Source: Cymodocea nodosa (lineage: Eukaryota; Streptophyta; Magnoliopsida; Alismatales; Cymodoceaceae). Taken from it: a stretch of DNA of 64,000 nucleotides. The stretch covers positions 3,301,001-3,365,000 of the forward strand of contig JAZBRI010000008.1 of NCBI GenBank assembly GCA_036874045.1, given 5' to 3'. The notes beneath the pieces are model-generated. The model had not been told where the DNA came from. It saw only the letters and a program-made list of their open reading frames with translations, and did no database searches. The position numbers and the translations under genes were made by a program. Positions 1 through 11,108 of this stretch are shown here, in pieces. The first letter of the stretch is position 1; every line of letters starts with the position of its first letter.

Positions 1-354
1 GTCAAATTACTTATTGGACTCTGGTGTGGTTTCTCCGGTGTCGTCCTACACAATCTAAGCTGCTAGAGCACCACATATGCTCCTAAATCTTGATCAACAT
101 CTGGAGCAACGTTGAATTAACAGATGCAACCTTGATTGCAGTCTATATTTTTCACCATTTCTTATCTTTTGTTCACCAAAGATTAATTTTCAACTCTACA
201 TGATTATTATCGGCATGTAGGCTGTTCAAGGTTTTTGGTCAAGTTTCATCTTTTATGATCTTTATTTTGATTTTGTTGTCATTTCTTCACATTTTTCTTC
301 TTGTCCTATAGATTTAGCTCTAATTTCTGAAATCCACTTACTTTATAAGTTCTA
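1..354 (+). promoter_or_regulatory. PPR gene 5' flank / leader
   Basis: No coding region is visible. A pyrimidine-rich run ending in a TATAG acceptor-like site near 312 could be the end of an intron in the 5' untranslated region. An in-frame TAA lies at 346-348, just before the ATG at 355, so the reading frame cannot extend upstream without splicing. No clear TATA box was identified. Confidence 0.4.
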
Positions 355-2118
355 ATGTCCAACTTGATGATGCGGTCTTTGCACCAAATTTTGTCTAGGT
401 TGAGCATGATAAATCACTCTGGATTCTGTAAAAATGCAGCCTTTTCTGAGCCGTCGGTACATTTTCGAGGTCTATTTAGCTCACATTTATCTTCTGTACC
501 TCACTCGTTTGAGTTGCATTGTATCTATCCTCATTTGATTCCTCCTTCCCGAAAGATGAATAAATTTCACAATGTAGGGTGTCCCTTCATCTCTGCTCCT
601 AGAACAGCAAGGTGTTTTACAAGTTCAGCCTCTTTGGCAGATCTCTCTCTAGTTCACTGTGATGGAAGTAGAGAAGATTCTTTATCTGGAGAACCCAAAA
701 AGGTGTATGAAACTGTTATGGCAAACTCTGATTCTCATCAGGACATGGAAGCTGCTCTTGATCAGCTTGGCATTAAATTGACTACTGAATTAGTTGATAT
801 TGTCATAAAAAAACTTCGGTACGAGGAGAAACTGGCTTTCAGATTCTTCGCCTGGGCTGGTCACAGAGAGGAATATACCCATGAGCATCAGGTGTTCAAT
901 GATATGATTGACATTCTATCAAGTACCAAGTACAAGGCAAAGCAGTTTGGGATAATCTGTGAGGTGTTGGACCATATGAAACGAAAGGGCAAATATTCTG
1001 TGTCTGTTGAGGCATTACTTGTGATTTTGAGAAGTTATACTGAGAAGCATCTAACCCATCTCAGTAAATTTGTGGGGAAGAAAAGAATTAGGGTGAAGTC
1101 CCAGTCAGAGATCAATGCATTCAACTTGTTTATAGATGCTCTCTGCAAGTGCAGTCTGGTTAATGAAGCTGAAGCCATGTTCCACAAAGTGAAGAAGAAG
1201 CTAATCCCCAATTCTCAGACATACAATATCTTATTTTTTGGATGGTGTAGAGTGAGAAACCCCATGAACGCAATGAAGATATTGGAGGAAATGATTCAAA
1301 TGAATCTGACCCCAGAAAATTTTACATATAATGCTGCAATAGATGCATTTTGCAGTGCTGGCATGATATCAGAAGCAAAAGAACTCTTTGAATTCATGAG
1401 AACCAAAGGTTCGACAATGTCTTCTCCTACAGCCAAGAGTTATTCCGTCATGATTGTGGCACTTGCGAAGGCTGATCAAATAGAAGAATGTTTTCAACTC
1501 TTAGCTGACATGAGAAACACTGGTTGTCTCCCTGATGTTTCAACCTACAAGAATCTTATAGAAGGGATGTGCTTGGCTGGCAAAGTTGAGAACGCCTACA
1601 AGATCTTGGATGATATGAGTAGCAGTGGTTATCCTCCAGATATCCTGACCTACAATTGCTTCTTGAAGGTTCTGTGTAACCTGAAGAAGGCTGATGAAGC
1701 ACTGAGGCTTTGCGAGAAGATGATAGAATCAGGATGTGATCCCAGTGTTCATACGTACAATATGCTGATTGCAATGTTTTATGAGATGAGGGAACCAGAC
1801 AGGGCATTTGATATGTGGCATGAGATGGACAGGAGATGCTGTCCGAGAGATGTTGAAACATATTGTGCCATGATCGATGGGCTATTTGCCTGTGGTAGAC
1901 AACACGATGCATGTTTCTTACTGGAAGAAGTGATGAATCGTGGAGTTAGATTGCCTTATCAGAAATTTGAGACTTTGCTATCAAAACTATCGGAGATGGG
2001 AAATCTCCGTGCCATACATAGACTTTCTGAACATATGGGCAGATTTTACAACCGTGCAATGGCCAGACGTTATGCAATTAGCCAGAAAAAGAAGAGCGTC
2101 AGTTTGAGACGTAGGTAG
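355..2118 (+). CDS. P-class pentatricopeptide repeat protein, probably mitochondrial
   Basis: This is an intronless gene of 587 codons. About nine tandem 35-residue PPR motifs run from residue 253 to about 563, with typical starts such as TYNILFFGW, TYNAAIDAF, TYKNLIEGM and TYNCFLKVL. The motifs are plain P-type, with no E, DYW or SMR domain. Known P-class proteins bind organellar RNA and assist its processing, stability, splicing or translation. The first 90 residues are rich in Ser, Arg and Leu and poor in acidic residues, as expected for a mitochondrial or plastid presequence. The region at 115-250 is helical and conserved-looking but without clear repeats, and the C terminus is basic. The start at 355 is chosen because an in-frame stop lies at 346. 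It resembles the Arabidopsis At1g73400-type proteins from memory, but the exact orthologue and RNA target cannot be read from the sequence. The frame is intact. Confidence 0.95.
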   Translation: MSNLMMRSLHQILSRLSMINHSGFCKNAAFSEPSVHFRGLFSSHLSSVPHSFELHCIYPHLIPPSRKMNKFHNVGCPFISAPRTARCFTSSASLADLSLVHCDGSREDSLSGEPKKVYETVMANSDSHQDMEAALDQLGIKLTTELVDIVIKKLRYEEKLAFRFFAWAGHREEYTHEHQVFNDMIDILSSTKYKAKQFGIICEVLDHMKRKGKYSVSVEALLVILRSYTEKHLTHLSKFVGKKRIRVKSQSEINAFNLFIDALCKCSLVNEAEAMFHKVKKKLIPNSQTYNILFFGWCRVRNPMNAMKILEEMIQMNLTPENFTYNAAIDAFCSAGMISEAKELFEFMRTKGSTMSSPTAKSYSVMIVALAKADQIEECFQLLADMRNTGCLPDVSTYKNLIEGMCLAGKVENAYKILDDMSSSGYPPDILTYNCFLKVLCNLKKADEALRLCEKMIESGCDPSVHTYNMLIAMFYEMREPDRAFDMWHEMDRRCCPRDVETYCAMIDGLFACGRQHDACFLLEEVMNRGVRLPYQKFETLLSKLSEMGNLRAIHRLSEHMGRFYNRAMARRYAISQKKKSVSLRRR

Positions 2119-2382
2119 CTTTGGAATACGTAACATTACAAGTTTTGGTGGCTAGCAGGTCAAGTTAGCTTCTATGATCAGATTGTACTATGATATACTA
2201 CCGTGAGGTACCATTATATGAATGAAAAGCTTGATTCTTGAGAAATACACCCCTAGTTTTCGAAATTTTACTCGTCGGTGGCAAATCCAACTTTACGTAC
2301 ATTGGATATCTGTACTTTACATTCTAGCTAGTTCAATCATCTGTTTATACAAAAAGGTTGTGGAAGTCGAAAATATCATTTA
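2119..2382 (+). other. PPR 3' flank
   Basis: This is AT-rich, non-coding sequence after the PPR stop. It probably holds the 3' untranslated region and polyadenylation signals, for example the AATGAA-like stretch near 2220. No other feature was recognised. Confidence 0.35.
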
Positions 2383-3384
2383 AGGTCTGTTTGTGCATTT
2401 AAAATTCAAATTTTAATGAAAAAGAATTTAAAATTTAGGTATTTGTGTATGTTTAAAAATTTGATGAATATTAAAATTCAAGTATTTATACACATGACAA
2501 AATTAAATGGAATTAAACAAATTTGATTTTTAAGGAAGTTAAGTAATAAAATGAAGTAATTAGTGATAATGTAATTAATTAAAGAATTAATTACTTACAT
2601 TAATTAATTAACATATTATTGAAATAAATCTTTATATTATCAAAGTCTATATTTTAGTTCAAACAACAAAAGGTAAATTTGTGTTTGATGAAATTTCAAT
2701 AAACAAATTATAATATTTATCATTATTATTATTTATCCTTTCATTTTTTTCATATATTTTTTTTCATTTTTCTTTTGTTTTCTCCTTTATTTCTCTTTTA
2801 TCCGTTATTTTTTTCCTTTTCTCTTCTTCTTCCTTAATCCTTCTCCTTCAACCTTTGAGAGATAAAGTGGTGAGCTTTGAGTTTTGCTTTCCTCCAACTT
2901 TTACTTCCATCACAACTCTCAATGCTATGAAGTAAAGGTATTGAAATATTGTTGGGTCGTTGTTGCATGCTTTTGTTGAGCGAGTTGCAAGGCAAACCTT
3001 CCTATGTGAGGTAATGGATAAAGAATGATTGAGTGGTTTCTAATGATGTGTTAGGAGAAGGAGATATCAAGCATTAAGCAACCTTAAAAAATAAAAGAGG
3101 GTTATGGAAGAGACGAGAGCCTTTGAGTGAATAATGGAAACTTATGACCAAGGAAGCACCAAGCATCAAAGTTAACTCGTAAAGACATCAAGTACTTGCT
3201 TGATATAATTGGAAAATTAAAATTTTACCTTTTAAATTGAAAATTTATTTTCTTAACTTTTACGCTATTTTAAAATTCAAATTTTTAAAAAATTTAAATT
3301 TCAAAATACACAAATACCTTATCACTTGAAATCTAATAGAAAAAAAAATTAATTCCACCAAATTCTAAGTATACAAATCCCACC
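2383..3384. mobile_element. Non-autonomous TIR DNA transposon, PIF/Harbinger-like
   Basis: The left end (AGGTCTGTTTGTGCATTT) and the reverse complement of the right end (AGGTGGGATTTGTATACTT) align as an imperfect terminal inverted repeat that continues for about 25 bases. TTA/TAA trinucleotides flank both ends, which fits the 3-bp target preference of PIF/Harbinger. The inside is about 1 kb of AT-rich sequence without a transposase frame. Its right end resembles that of the element at 48407-49384. Exact borders and family are inferred by eye. Confidence 0.5.
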
Positions 3385-3405
3385 TTATTTACAAAACAGA
3401 TGTAT

Positions 3406-4067
3406 TTAGAAATAAAAAAAGGTCTTTCATTGTTGCATGTATCTAATATTGTTGTCCTGCCACCCACAAATGTAACTACAATAATTTAATTGATTACAGT
3501 ATTACTTTCGTCAAGATTAGGATCATAGGAATTGCATAAGCTACTATCATTAAAAAAGTTGACATTCACCGATGTTCATCCAGGCTGCTTTCTCCAGACT
3601 TGTTGTCACACATGATATCAAGCAAAAAAATCCCAATAGGTATATAAACACCTACTTGAAATATGATCTAAGGAAACATATCTGTAACGTGTTCGAATAA
3701 ATAATATCACATAGACTACTATAAAAATAAAACACGCATTAATATAAAATTACATCTCTCTAATCATACTCGATTAATTTGAAATTAGATGCCTACGAAT
3801 CAACACTCGCAACTCCACCCCCACAGGATTCAGAATTCTAAGGCTTATGGGGTAGTTTGTAATAACGCCCGAAGAATGTGGTGCGGCCTCTGTTCCTTGA
3901 GCTACTAGCTCTTTTATTTTTACAAAAACTGAGACGTACCCCACGGATTTCATTTTCAAAAAACGATCTTGCATCTCAAATATATATGCACACTATTACA
4001 ATTTTTGAGATATATCGTCACGACCACTGATGTCAACTGAACGACCATCACTAAGCGCTTTCAAATT
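3406..4067 (-). other. CENP-C 3' flank / probable 3' UTR
   Basis: This lies downstream of the CENP-C stop on the minus strand. A 66-codon open frame at 3774-3974 on the same strand has no recognisable motif and more likely lies in the 3' untranslated region or in intergenic DNA. Nothing else was recognised. Confidence 0.35.
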
Positions 4068-7000
4068 TCAATGCAGGGCAGCTCTCTCCACCAACTCAGT
4101 GTAATCCGCGGGGACAAATGACTTCACCTTCAGATTGCTTTCTCCTGGAGATGAGTACTTCACTCCAATCACGGTGGCCAGGCCTACACCAAATAATCGA
4201 TCTATGAGCCACATGCATGGTCATGTGACATTATTATCAATGATGACTCGCACTAACTAATTTCTACATCTAACACGATCAACCACAATAGAACATACTC
4301 TGATGTATGCGCCCATACAGTAGTCTCTCCCCTCTCCAGTGTTCCAAAGGTCTGAATCTCTCCCTGGTGCTTCGCCTTCGGCCAGCCTCCCATTTTGTAC
4401 CATCACCTAGAAAAAGAACAATATGTTATGATAAAAGTGTCTGTTCTATTGGAATGCACATAATGTCCTAACTCCATCTTGCTTCGAGTGCATTAAAACA
4501 GAGGCGCATATGTGTGTCCTCACCTGCGAGACTCTTTCCTCTAGATTTCCGTCTTTTTGATTGTTGAGGAGCCCTTTCATTTGGAACTCTTGAAGTAGTC
4601 GGATTCTGCTAATCGTCAGTGTGCAAGTACATATGTGACGATCATTATAACTTGGTGAAAAGAGTTGTTCAAAATGTAAAGCTTAATCTTAACTCAGACA
4701 AAGAAAAAGGCAGTGAACTGAAATAATAGTATTACATGGGTAAAAAATTTCTTTAACAGAAATAAATGAGGCTACAAGGCCACGGGAAAGATGAATGGAC
4801 CAAGGGACTGACCTCATGTTAACAAATTAGAACTAACAATATGCCACTATAAAAATGGTAATAAACAAAATGACGGAAACATCAAGGTGGAAATCTACGG
4901 TATTCGGACTCAGTTCAACTACCACACATATATTATTATTTCTTCTTTAAGAACCAACATAGGCAGCATATCTCAAGGAAGACAGCACATGATATGTTCT
5001 AAACAAAATTCATGACAGGATAAACATAACAAATGTGACCCACCACATTGTGTTCTCCCATGATGCTTGAACTTTCTACATGCCCATCCACTGTAGCATC
5101 TGCCCCCATATTCAACCTTAATGGATCTGTTAAAAGAAAGTTAATCAACTTGAGAAAAAATGTGATTAAATGACTATTGATGAGAACGCTGCCAAAGAAA
5201 TGTACTAATACCAGGTAATAACAGTAAAAACATAACATGAGATGCCTTTTTAAGATTCATGTGCAAAGACAAGAATTTTTAAAATATCAACGAAAGGCAA
5301 ACCTGATGAGATAAAAAAAGAGAGGAATTCAATACCTTCCGAAAATTCTGTACGTTCATTCTCTTCATGCAATGCCTCATCCACCTAAAACAAAAAAAAT
5401 TTAAAACTTAGATTCTTATCTACAGATGCCTTTATAATTGTGTTCCCAAGTATACAATCAATAATGCTTCCGACTAGTCACTCACATTTTGTGGGTGAGC
5501 AACCATATTTGAGGTAACAACCTCGAACCTTTTAACATTATTCTAAAACTCAAACTAGTATATTACACCAACAATCTAAGCCATCATCAACCACATAAAA
5601 TTTTTCGTCCATATATTTCCATCATAAACTACATAAATTTAATTTTTTCACACAATTCCTAACCAGGTAATTTTAAGTCTTCCTCTACTTCTTTTAATTT
5701 CTTCTACATTAATTAATTCTTCTCTCCTAACCAATGCATTACTTAGCTACTTAAGGATATGATCAAGCTATCTAAAGAAGATTTTCTCTCATTTTATCCT
5801 CAACTGGTGTAACTCCTATTCTATTCCAAATAAAATTGTTTTTTAGAATATCCCTTACGGTATTACAACTCAGCCATCTAATCAACCACATTCTTAATGA
5901 CATTAATTTTTTACATATAATCATACTCTATAGCCCAACATTCTGAGTCATAAAGTATAATCAAGCAAATGACAATTTTATCACATAACACTCCAAAAGC
6001 ATTTCTACATTTTATGTATCCTGTTTTAATTCTATAAACAACATTCACTATAATTTCATCATTGCTACGTATTATAGATTCAAGTATTTAAAAGTCTTAC
6101 TTTTATGAATCTCATAACCATCTAAATGTATACTTTGACCATTATATTTTTATTGAACCTACAATCCATATATACAATCTTTGACTTCATCTAAATCCTT
6201 TGAACTTTAAAGTATCTCTCCGTAATTTTAATTTAAAATTAATTTCTAACTTACTTTATCAACTAAAACTATGTCATCAACAAATCGCATGTACAGGAGT
6301 ATTTGTCCTTGAATATCTTTAGTTATTTCATACATATTCAAAACAAATAAATATGAACTAAGGACCATTGGTATAAATTTATATCTATTAGAAAATCAAA
6401 CTAGTATATTAAAATTTAAAATTTGCTAAATAAAACAATCAATTTTAAAAAAATTTAGGAGTGAATATACAGAGAACCATGCTTTATGGTTGAGGATCTC
6501 ATGTGTACAATAAAGAAGGCATCTAATTGACCGCTTGCATTTTGTGGGCATGCATTCATATTTTGGGCGACAACCTCAAACCTTCTATCATTATCCTAAA
6601 AATCACACTAATATATTAAAATTTAAATTTTGCTAAATAAAACTTAGGTGTGCATGGACCATGCTTTACAGTTGTGTTCTCATGTATGCAACCAAGAATG
6701 TGTCTAATTGGCCACTTACATTTTGTGGGTGAAAATGCATATTTTTGGTAACAACCTTAAAATTAATCTTTTGTATTAAAATTAAAATTTTCTAGATAAG
6801 ATGAACAAAATTTAAAAAAATAAAATTTTGATGTGAATCTACAGAGGACCATGATTTATAGTTGTGTTCTCGTGTATACAATCGGGAATGCATCTGATTT
6901 GTCACTTACACTTTGTGGGTGAGCATCCATATTTTGGGTAACAACCTCAAACCTTTTATCATTATCCTGAAAATCAAAGTGGAATGTTAAAACTTAAAAT

Positions 7001-10000
7001 TAGCTAAATAAACGAAAAAAATTTTAAAAAATAAAACTTAGATGCTTATCTACAGAGGACCACACTTTATTGTTGTGTTCCCATGTATAAAATCAGGAAT
7101 GCATCTGATTGACAACTTACATTTTGCAGGTGAGCCTCCATATTTTGGGTAACAACCTCAAAACTTTTATCATTATCCTGAAAATCAAAGTAATATATTA
7201 AAATTTTCTAAATAAAACAAAAAAATTTTAAAAATAGAACTTAGGTGCATATTGACAGATGATCATGCTTTGCAGTTAAGTTTCACATATACAGTCAGGA
7301 ATGCCACTGATTTCTCACTTACATTTTGTGGGTGAGCATCCATATTTTGGGTAACAACCTCAAACCTTTTATCATTATCCTAAAAATCAAACAGGTATAT
7401 TAAAATTTAAAATTTGCTAAATGAAACAAACAAAATTTGAAAAATAAAACTTAAATGCTTATCTACAGAGGGCCATGCTTTATAGTTGTATTCCCATGCA
7501 TACAATCAGGAATGCATCTGATTGACCACTTACATTTTGTGGGTGAGCATCCATAGTTTGGGTAACAACCTCAAACCTTTTATCATTATCCTGAAAATCA
7601 AACTGATATATTAAAATTTAAAATTTTCTAAACGAAATGAACAAAATTTAAATAAATAAAACTCATATGTGGATCTACGGAGGACCATGCTTTATAGTTG
7701 TGTTCTCACGTATACAATCAGGAATACTGCTGATTTGTCACTTACATTATGTGGTTGAGCATCCATATTTTGGGTAACAACCTCAAAACTATTATCCTTA
7801 TCCTGAAAATCAAACTGACATATTAAAACTTAAAATTTGCTAAATAAAACTAACAAAATTTAAAAAGAATAAAATTTGATGCTTATTTACGGTGAACCAT
7901 CCTTTATAGTTGTGTTCTCATGTATACAATCAGGAATGCTGCTGATTTGTCACTTACATTTAGTGGGTGAGCATCCCTATTTTGGGTAACAACCTCAAAC
8001 CTTTTATCCTTATCCTGAAAATCAAAGGGGTATATTAAAATTTAAAATTTGCTAAATGAAACAAACAAAATTTGAAAAAGCTTAGATGCTTATCTACAGA
8101 GGACTACACTTTATAGTCGTGTTCCCACATATACAATCAGGAATGCATCTGATCGATCACTTACATTTTGTGGGTAAGCATCCATATTTTGGCTAACCTC
8201 AAACCTTTTTTCATTATCCTGAAAATCAAACTGGTATATTAAAATTTAAAATTAGCTAAATAGATAAGTTCACTACAGGACAGTTCTAATGAGCATGCCT
8301 TTTCATTTGAGAGGCTTTGCTTTCCAACAGAACCAGCACCACTGCCATGAACAGACCTTCCAGAGTTCTCCATTGATTCGGCAATTGAACAGTATGATGT
8401 GTTTCCAGTTGGTTTGTCACACTCTTTAATTGTTTGGGACTTTAAAATCGTACCAAGGCTTAACCTTTTTGTGCTGTTACCTGGAGGTGAAGGATTGTCA
8501 TCTCTCGAGGATGAAGTTCTAGAGGATTTCAAACCATTGGAGCTTGGCATGCTTATGTTTTTACTAAATGGAGCAAGGGTACCATTCATACTAGTAACTG
8601 GTAAGGTAGGTTGTTCAGTACTTGCATGACATTGGTTTGCATTCATAGCCTCATATTCAGTGGCAGACAAAGGTTCTCTGGCAGAAGAGTCAACAGTAGA
8701 TAATTCAGAGAATTGAGCCAGAGCACCAGTAAGTGAATCACTAGCAAGTACATCACTGCTGAAGCTAGTCAGCATCTGTGTGCTGGTCTCAACAGGAAGA
8801 TTCTTTTTGTCCTTGGCTGATTTGAGGATGGAGGTAAGGGATGTATCTGTTGGACACTCATCAACAGATATCTCACAAGAAATGTCGTCACCCCCCTCAG
8901 TGTTTGACGACACCAAAGTCCCACCAGGGTATAATTTGCTGGTTTTTTTCATAGATGGAGTGATACTATCATTTATGCTCGTATTGAGAGTGCTCTGGGA
9001 CTTCAAGATCTTATCAACACTACACTTGCTTCCACTCTTACTAGGTGGGGCACACCAATCATTCATGTTGATAGCTGGAAAACGAGCAACAGCAACACCA
9101 TTTCTCAATGAGGACAAAGGTTCCAAAAAGAGTGGTGCATCATCAGGAAGCCACGTGTAGGGATCTGTCAGTGTGTCCTTTTGGAGATTTTGTTTTTGCA
9201 AAAATGAAATTGTGGCAAGCGGTTTCCTTTGAACACTTGTTTTTGTCTGTGTATAAGGAGGGGTATCAGGAGGGGTGATGGGAAGTTGTAACTTGTCCAC
9301 AACCATTGGCTTGAACTTGAGGCACTCTTGCAGCAAAGCCGCATCTTCTTGATCATACAATGCTTCACATGAAGAGGATAATTTATCAATAATAATATCA
9401 GTCCCATTTTCTTTGGCAGCTACAAAACCTGCTGAGCAGATTATCCACTATCAAACTGATGGACAATTCCTTAGAAATGATTAATATAAACATATATTAA
9501 TAACAAATTATATAATAATATGCTGTTAACTGACTTTCCAGTTCTGTGGCAGCAGGGAATTGGGAACCAGTTGTTTCCATTAAAGAACTGTTGTATTGAA
9601 TGTGCACAGCAGATTTGGGCAGGCTCAAATTTCTATTTGCATCAACTTCTCGTGACAGTGGAAGGGCCTTTGCAGAATCAGCCAATTCCTGGGAGAAGTG
9701 ATTTAGACTAGTCCTCCTCCTGCCAACAAATGGACATCAATGTTCACATTGAATTTTCTCTGTAAGAAATGGCATTGTATGATAGAAGAAATATACAGCA
9801 AAAACAGCTGGGCAGTTATGTCAGTGGAGAGATGACAGAAGAAATAAAAACAGCAAGTTTAAGGATTGTGGTAAAGAATAGAAACAGTGTTTCACATGAT
9901 AGGCACTACAACGTGAATCCTTCACTGGTGAAGAAATGCTTTATTTAGATAAGCAAGCATACCGTAGGAGTCCTGGACGACGCTGACGCCTAGATCTTAA

Positions 10001-11008
10001 TATGTTGTCCAACACAGGTTCGGCAGTAACATCTCCCCTCAGTTTCTTTAGCTCTTTTTCAGCAACTTTCATCGAAAAAAAGAATCAACAACAAACGAAC
10101 TTGAATTGCAGACGAGAATCACATGATAAATTCAACAATGATGTATAATAATAATAATCCAATGAGGTGACTAATGAATGATCAAGTTGGCCTTACGATC
10201 ATTCCTTTCAATCGCTGCAAAATACTCGTCAGGGTCCACAATATGGTCCGCATTCAGTGTCAAATTCATACCACTAGATTCCCGACTTCTGCCAAAAAAA
10301 AGCAGTGGAAACTGTTGTTAGTTTTCGCACCAGTCAAACTCTATACACCAAGTAGAAGTATCGAAATGCAGCCAAAAAGAACGTGAAGGCTTCCTTTCTT
10401 TTGAAGATGAAAATAATGTGAAATGTGCTCATTACTTGCCAGTACAAACAAACTAATGCATAATAGCGTTGTCTCTTCTGATGTGAACATTGTCTGTGTG
10501 TGTGTGTGTGTGTGTGTGTTTTGAAAAAAAAAATACCGCTTTCACCTCGGATTTCCGCTAGACACAAAAAAACCACATTTTTAGTGTTCTTTGCAATCAC
10601 CTTTTGTTGGGTAACATGGAAAACCTGGGCCTCTTCCTCCCCAACCCGAGCCCCTGCCTCCTCTCTTTCCCGTCCCTATCCTTCCCTTCTTCCACGCCGT
10701 CATTGGCGTCCACGCTAAGTGCCTCCACAATCTGTCCGGCAACCTCCTTTTCCGACGAGTCCAACGCCTGCGAACACGCGGACAAGCAAACCAGCACATC
10801 ACATCAGCCCAATTCCGACTACGGAGGAAGGAAAAAAAACAAAAAACACATGTCCTTGGTGGCTGTGGCGGGGAGCGACCTCCAGAAAGTAGCTCACGGC
10901 CATCTCGGGGTCGAGACCAACGGTGGCTGTGGCGCAGGAGTGGGACGTGGACCGAATGGTCCGGGGGAGGAGGAAGGGCCCGTCGAGGAAGGCGAGTCCG
11001 CGGTCCAT
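4068..11008 (-). CDS. CENPC: Centromere protein C (CENP-C), 21 exons
   Basis: CENP-C links CENH3 nucleosomes to the kinetochore. Exons in transcription order: 11008-10880, 10767-10601, 10288-10197, 10065-9963, 9719-9535, 9428-8299, ten small exons between 8218 and 5486, 5384-5336, 5126-5044, 4605-4524, 4406-4299, 4183-4068. All phases agree and the sum is 2802 bp (933 codons). The N terminus has the plant pattern FLLPRTIRS (about 12-20), then RKRPRFS (87-93) and [10 protein letters not shown]. The nucleosome-binding CENP-C motif is [19 protein letters not shown] at about 869-887, followed by [15 protein letters not shown] and the conserved tail [19 protein letters not shown]. The large exon (residues about 226-602) is Ser/Thr-rich and low in conservation. 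The predicted protein is longer than the roughly 700 residues of Arabidopsis, largely because of the small-exon array. The donor of the large exon is the weakest point: only a GC donor at 8298 keeps the frame. Confidence 0.93.
5486..8218 (-). repeat. CENPC: Tandem array of ten small CENP-C exons with their introns
   Basis: Units of about 181-212 bp, each one exon plus one intron, are repeated. In transcription order the exons are 8218-8165 (54 bp), 8014-7958, 7802-7746, 7590-7534, 7379-7323, 7177-7121, 6966-6910 (57 bp each), 6767-6720 (48 bp, diverged), 6595-6539 and 5542-5486 (57 bp each). The usual protein unit is [19 protein letters not shown]. Most copies have acceptors reading TTTTCAG and donors reading GTAAGT; the copy at 6539 has a GC donor. 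Phase 0 is open in all ten copies, whereas phase 1 hits a stop at once and phase 2 hits one in the copy at 7958. Length changes are multiples of three. The array adds about 186 residues between the large exon and the C-terminal exons. Function is unknown. Confidence 0.9.
5566..6395 (-). mobile_element. RTE-type LINE 3' fragment in a CENP-C intron
   Basis: Read on the minus strand, this piece encodes a decayed reverse transcriptase end with [11 protein letters not shown] (the FxDD active-site block, about 6268-6300). Further on come scraps typical of plant RTE-like non-LTR elements, including a degenerate [12 protein letters not shown] stretch near 5790. A 16-bp direct repeat, TCAAACTAGTATATTA, flanks it at 5550-5565 and 6396-6411. 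That repeat is the target-site duplication and comes from the intron part of the exon array. It is 5'-truncated, with many stops and frameshifts, and lies in the intron between the exons at 6595-6539 and 5542-5486. Confidence 0.8.
10495..10519 (+). repeat. (TG)n microsatellite
   Basis: About twelve TG units lie in CENP-C intron 2 (10289-10600). Confidence 0.9.
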
Positions 11009-11108
11009 CGTCACCTTCCCCACCTTGAACCCTAGAGCGGAACCTGCAAGCGCGAGCGTGACCTGGAGATTTTCGAAACGGAGACGGAAGCGGGAGTGAG
11101 ATCCGCAA
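11009..11108 (-). promoter_or_regulatory. CENP-C 5' leader and promoter-proximal region
   Basis: This GC-rich stretch lies directly before the CENP-C ATG at 11008 (context GTGACGATGG) and contrasts with the AT-rich DNA beyond 11110. It probably holds the 5' untranslated region. No TATA box was identified. Confidence 0.4.

Noticed and set aside
1556-1912. 118-codon open frame on the minus strand
   Set aside because: Antisense to the PPR repeats; its periodicity comes from the PPR gene.
3774-3974. 66-codon frame downstream of CENP-C as an extra exon
   Set aside because: The CENP-C stop at 4068 follows the conserved C terminus, and no family match was seen for this frame.
5486-8218. CRISPR-like or satellite-like array of regular repeats
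   Set aside because: The regular units are exon plus intron of CENP-C, with splice sites and an open phase-0 frame; CRISPR is not expected in a plant nuclear genome.
8780-9160. 126-codon open frame on the plus strand
   Set aside because: Shadow of the large CENP-C exon on the opposite strand.
10604-11035. 143-codon open frame on the plus strand
   Set aside because: It is antisense to CENP-C exons 1 and 2, whose minus-strand frame matches the family; the plus-strand frame is a GC-rich shadow.
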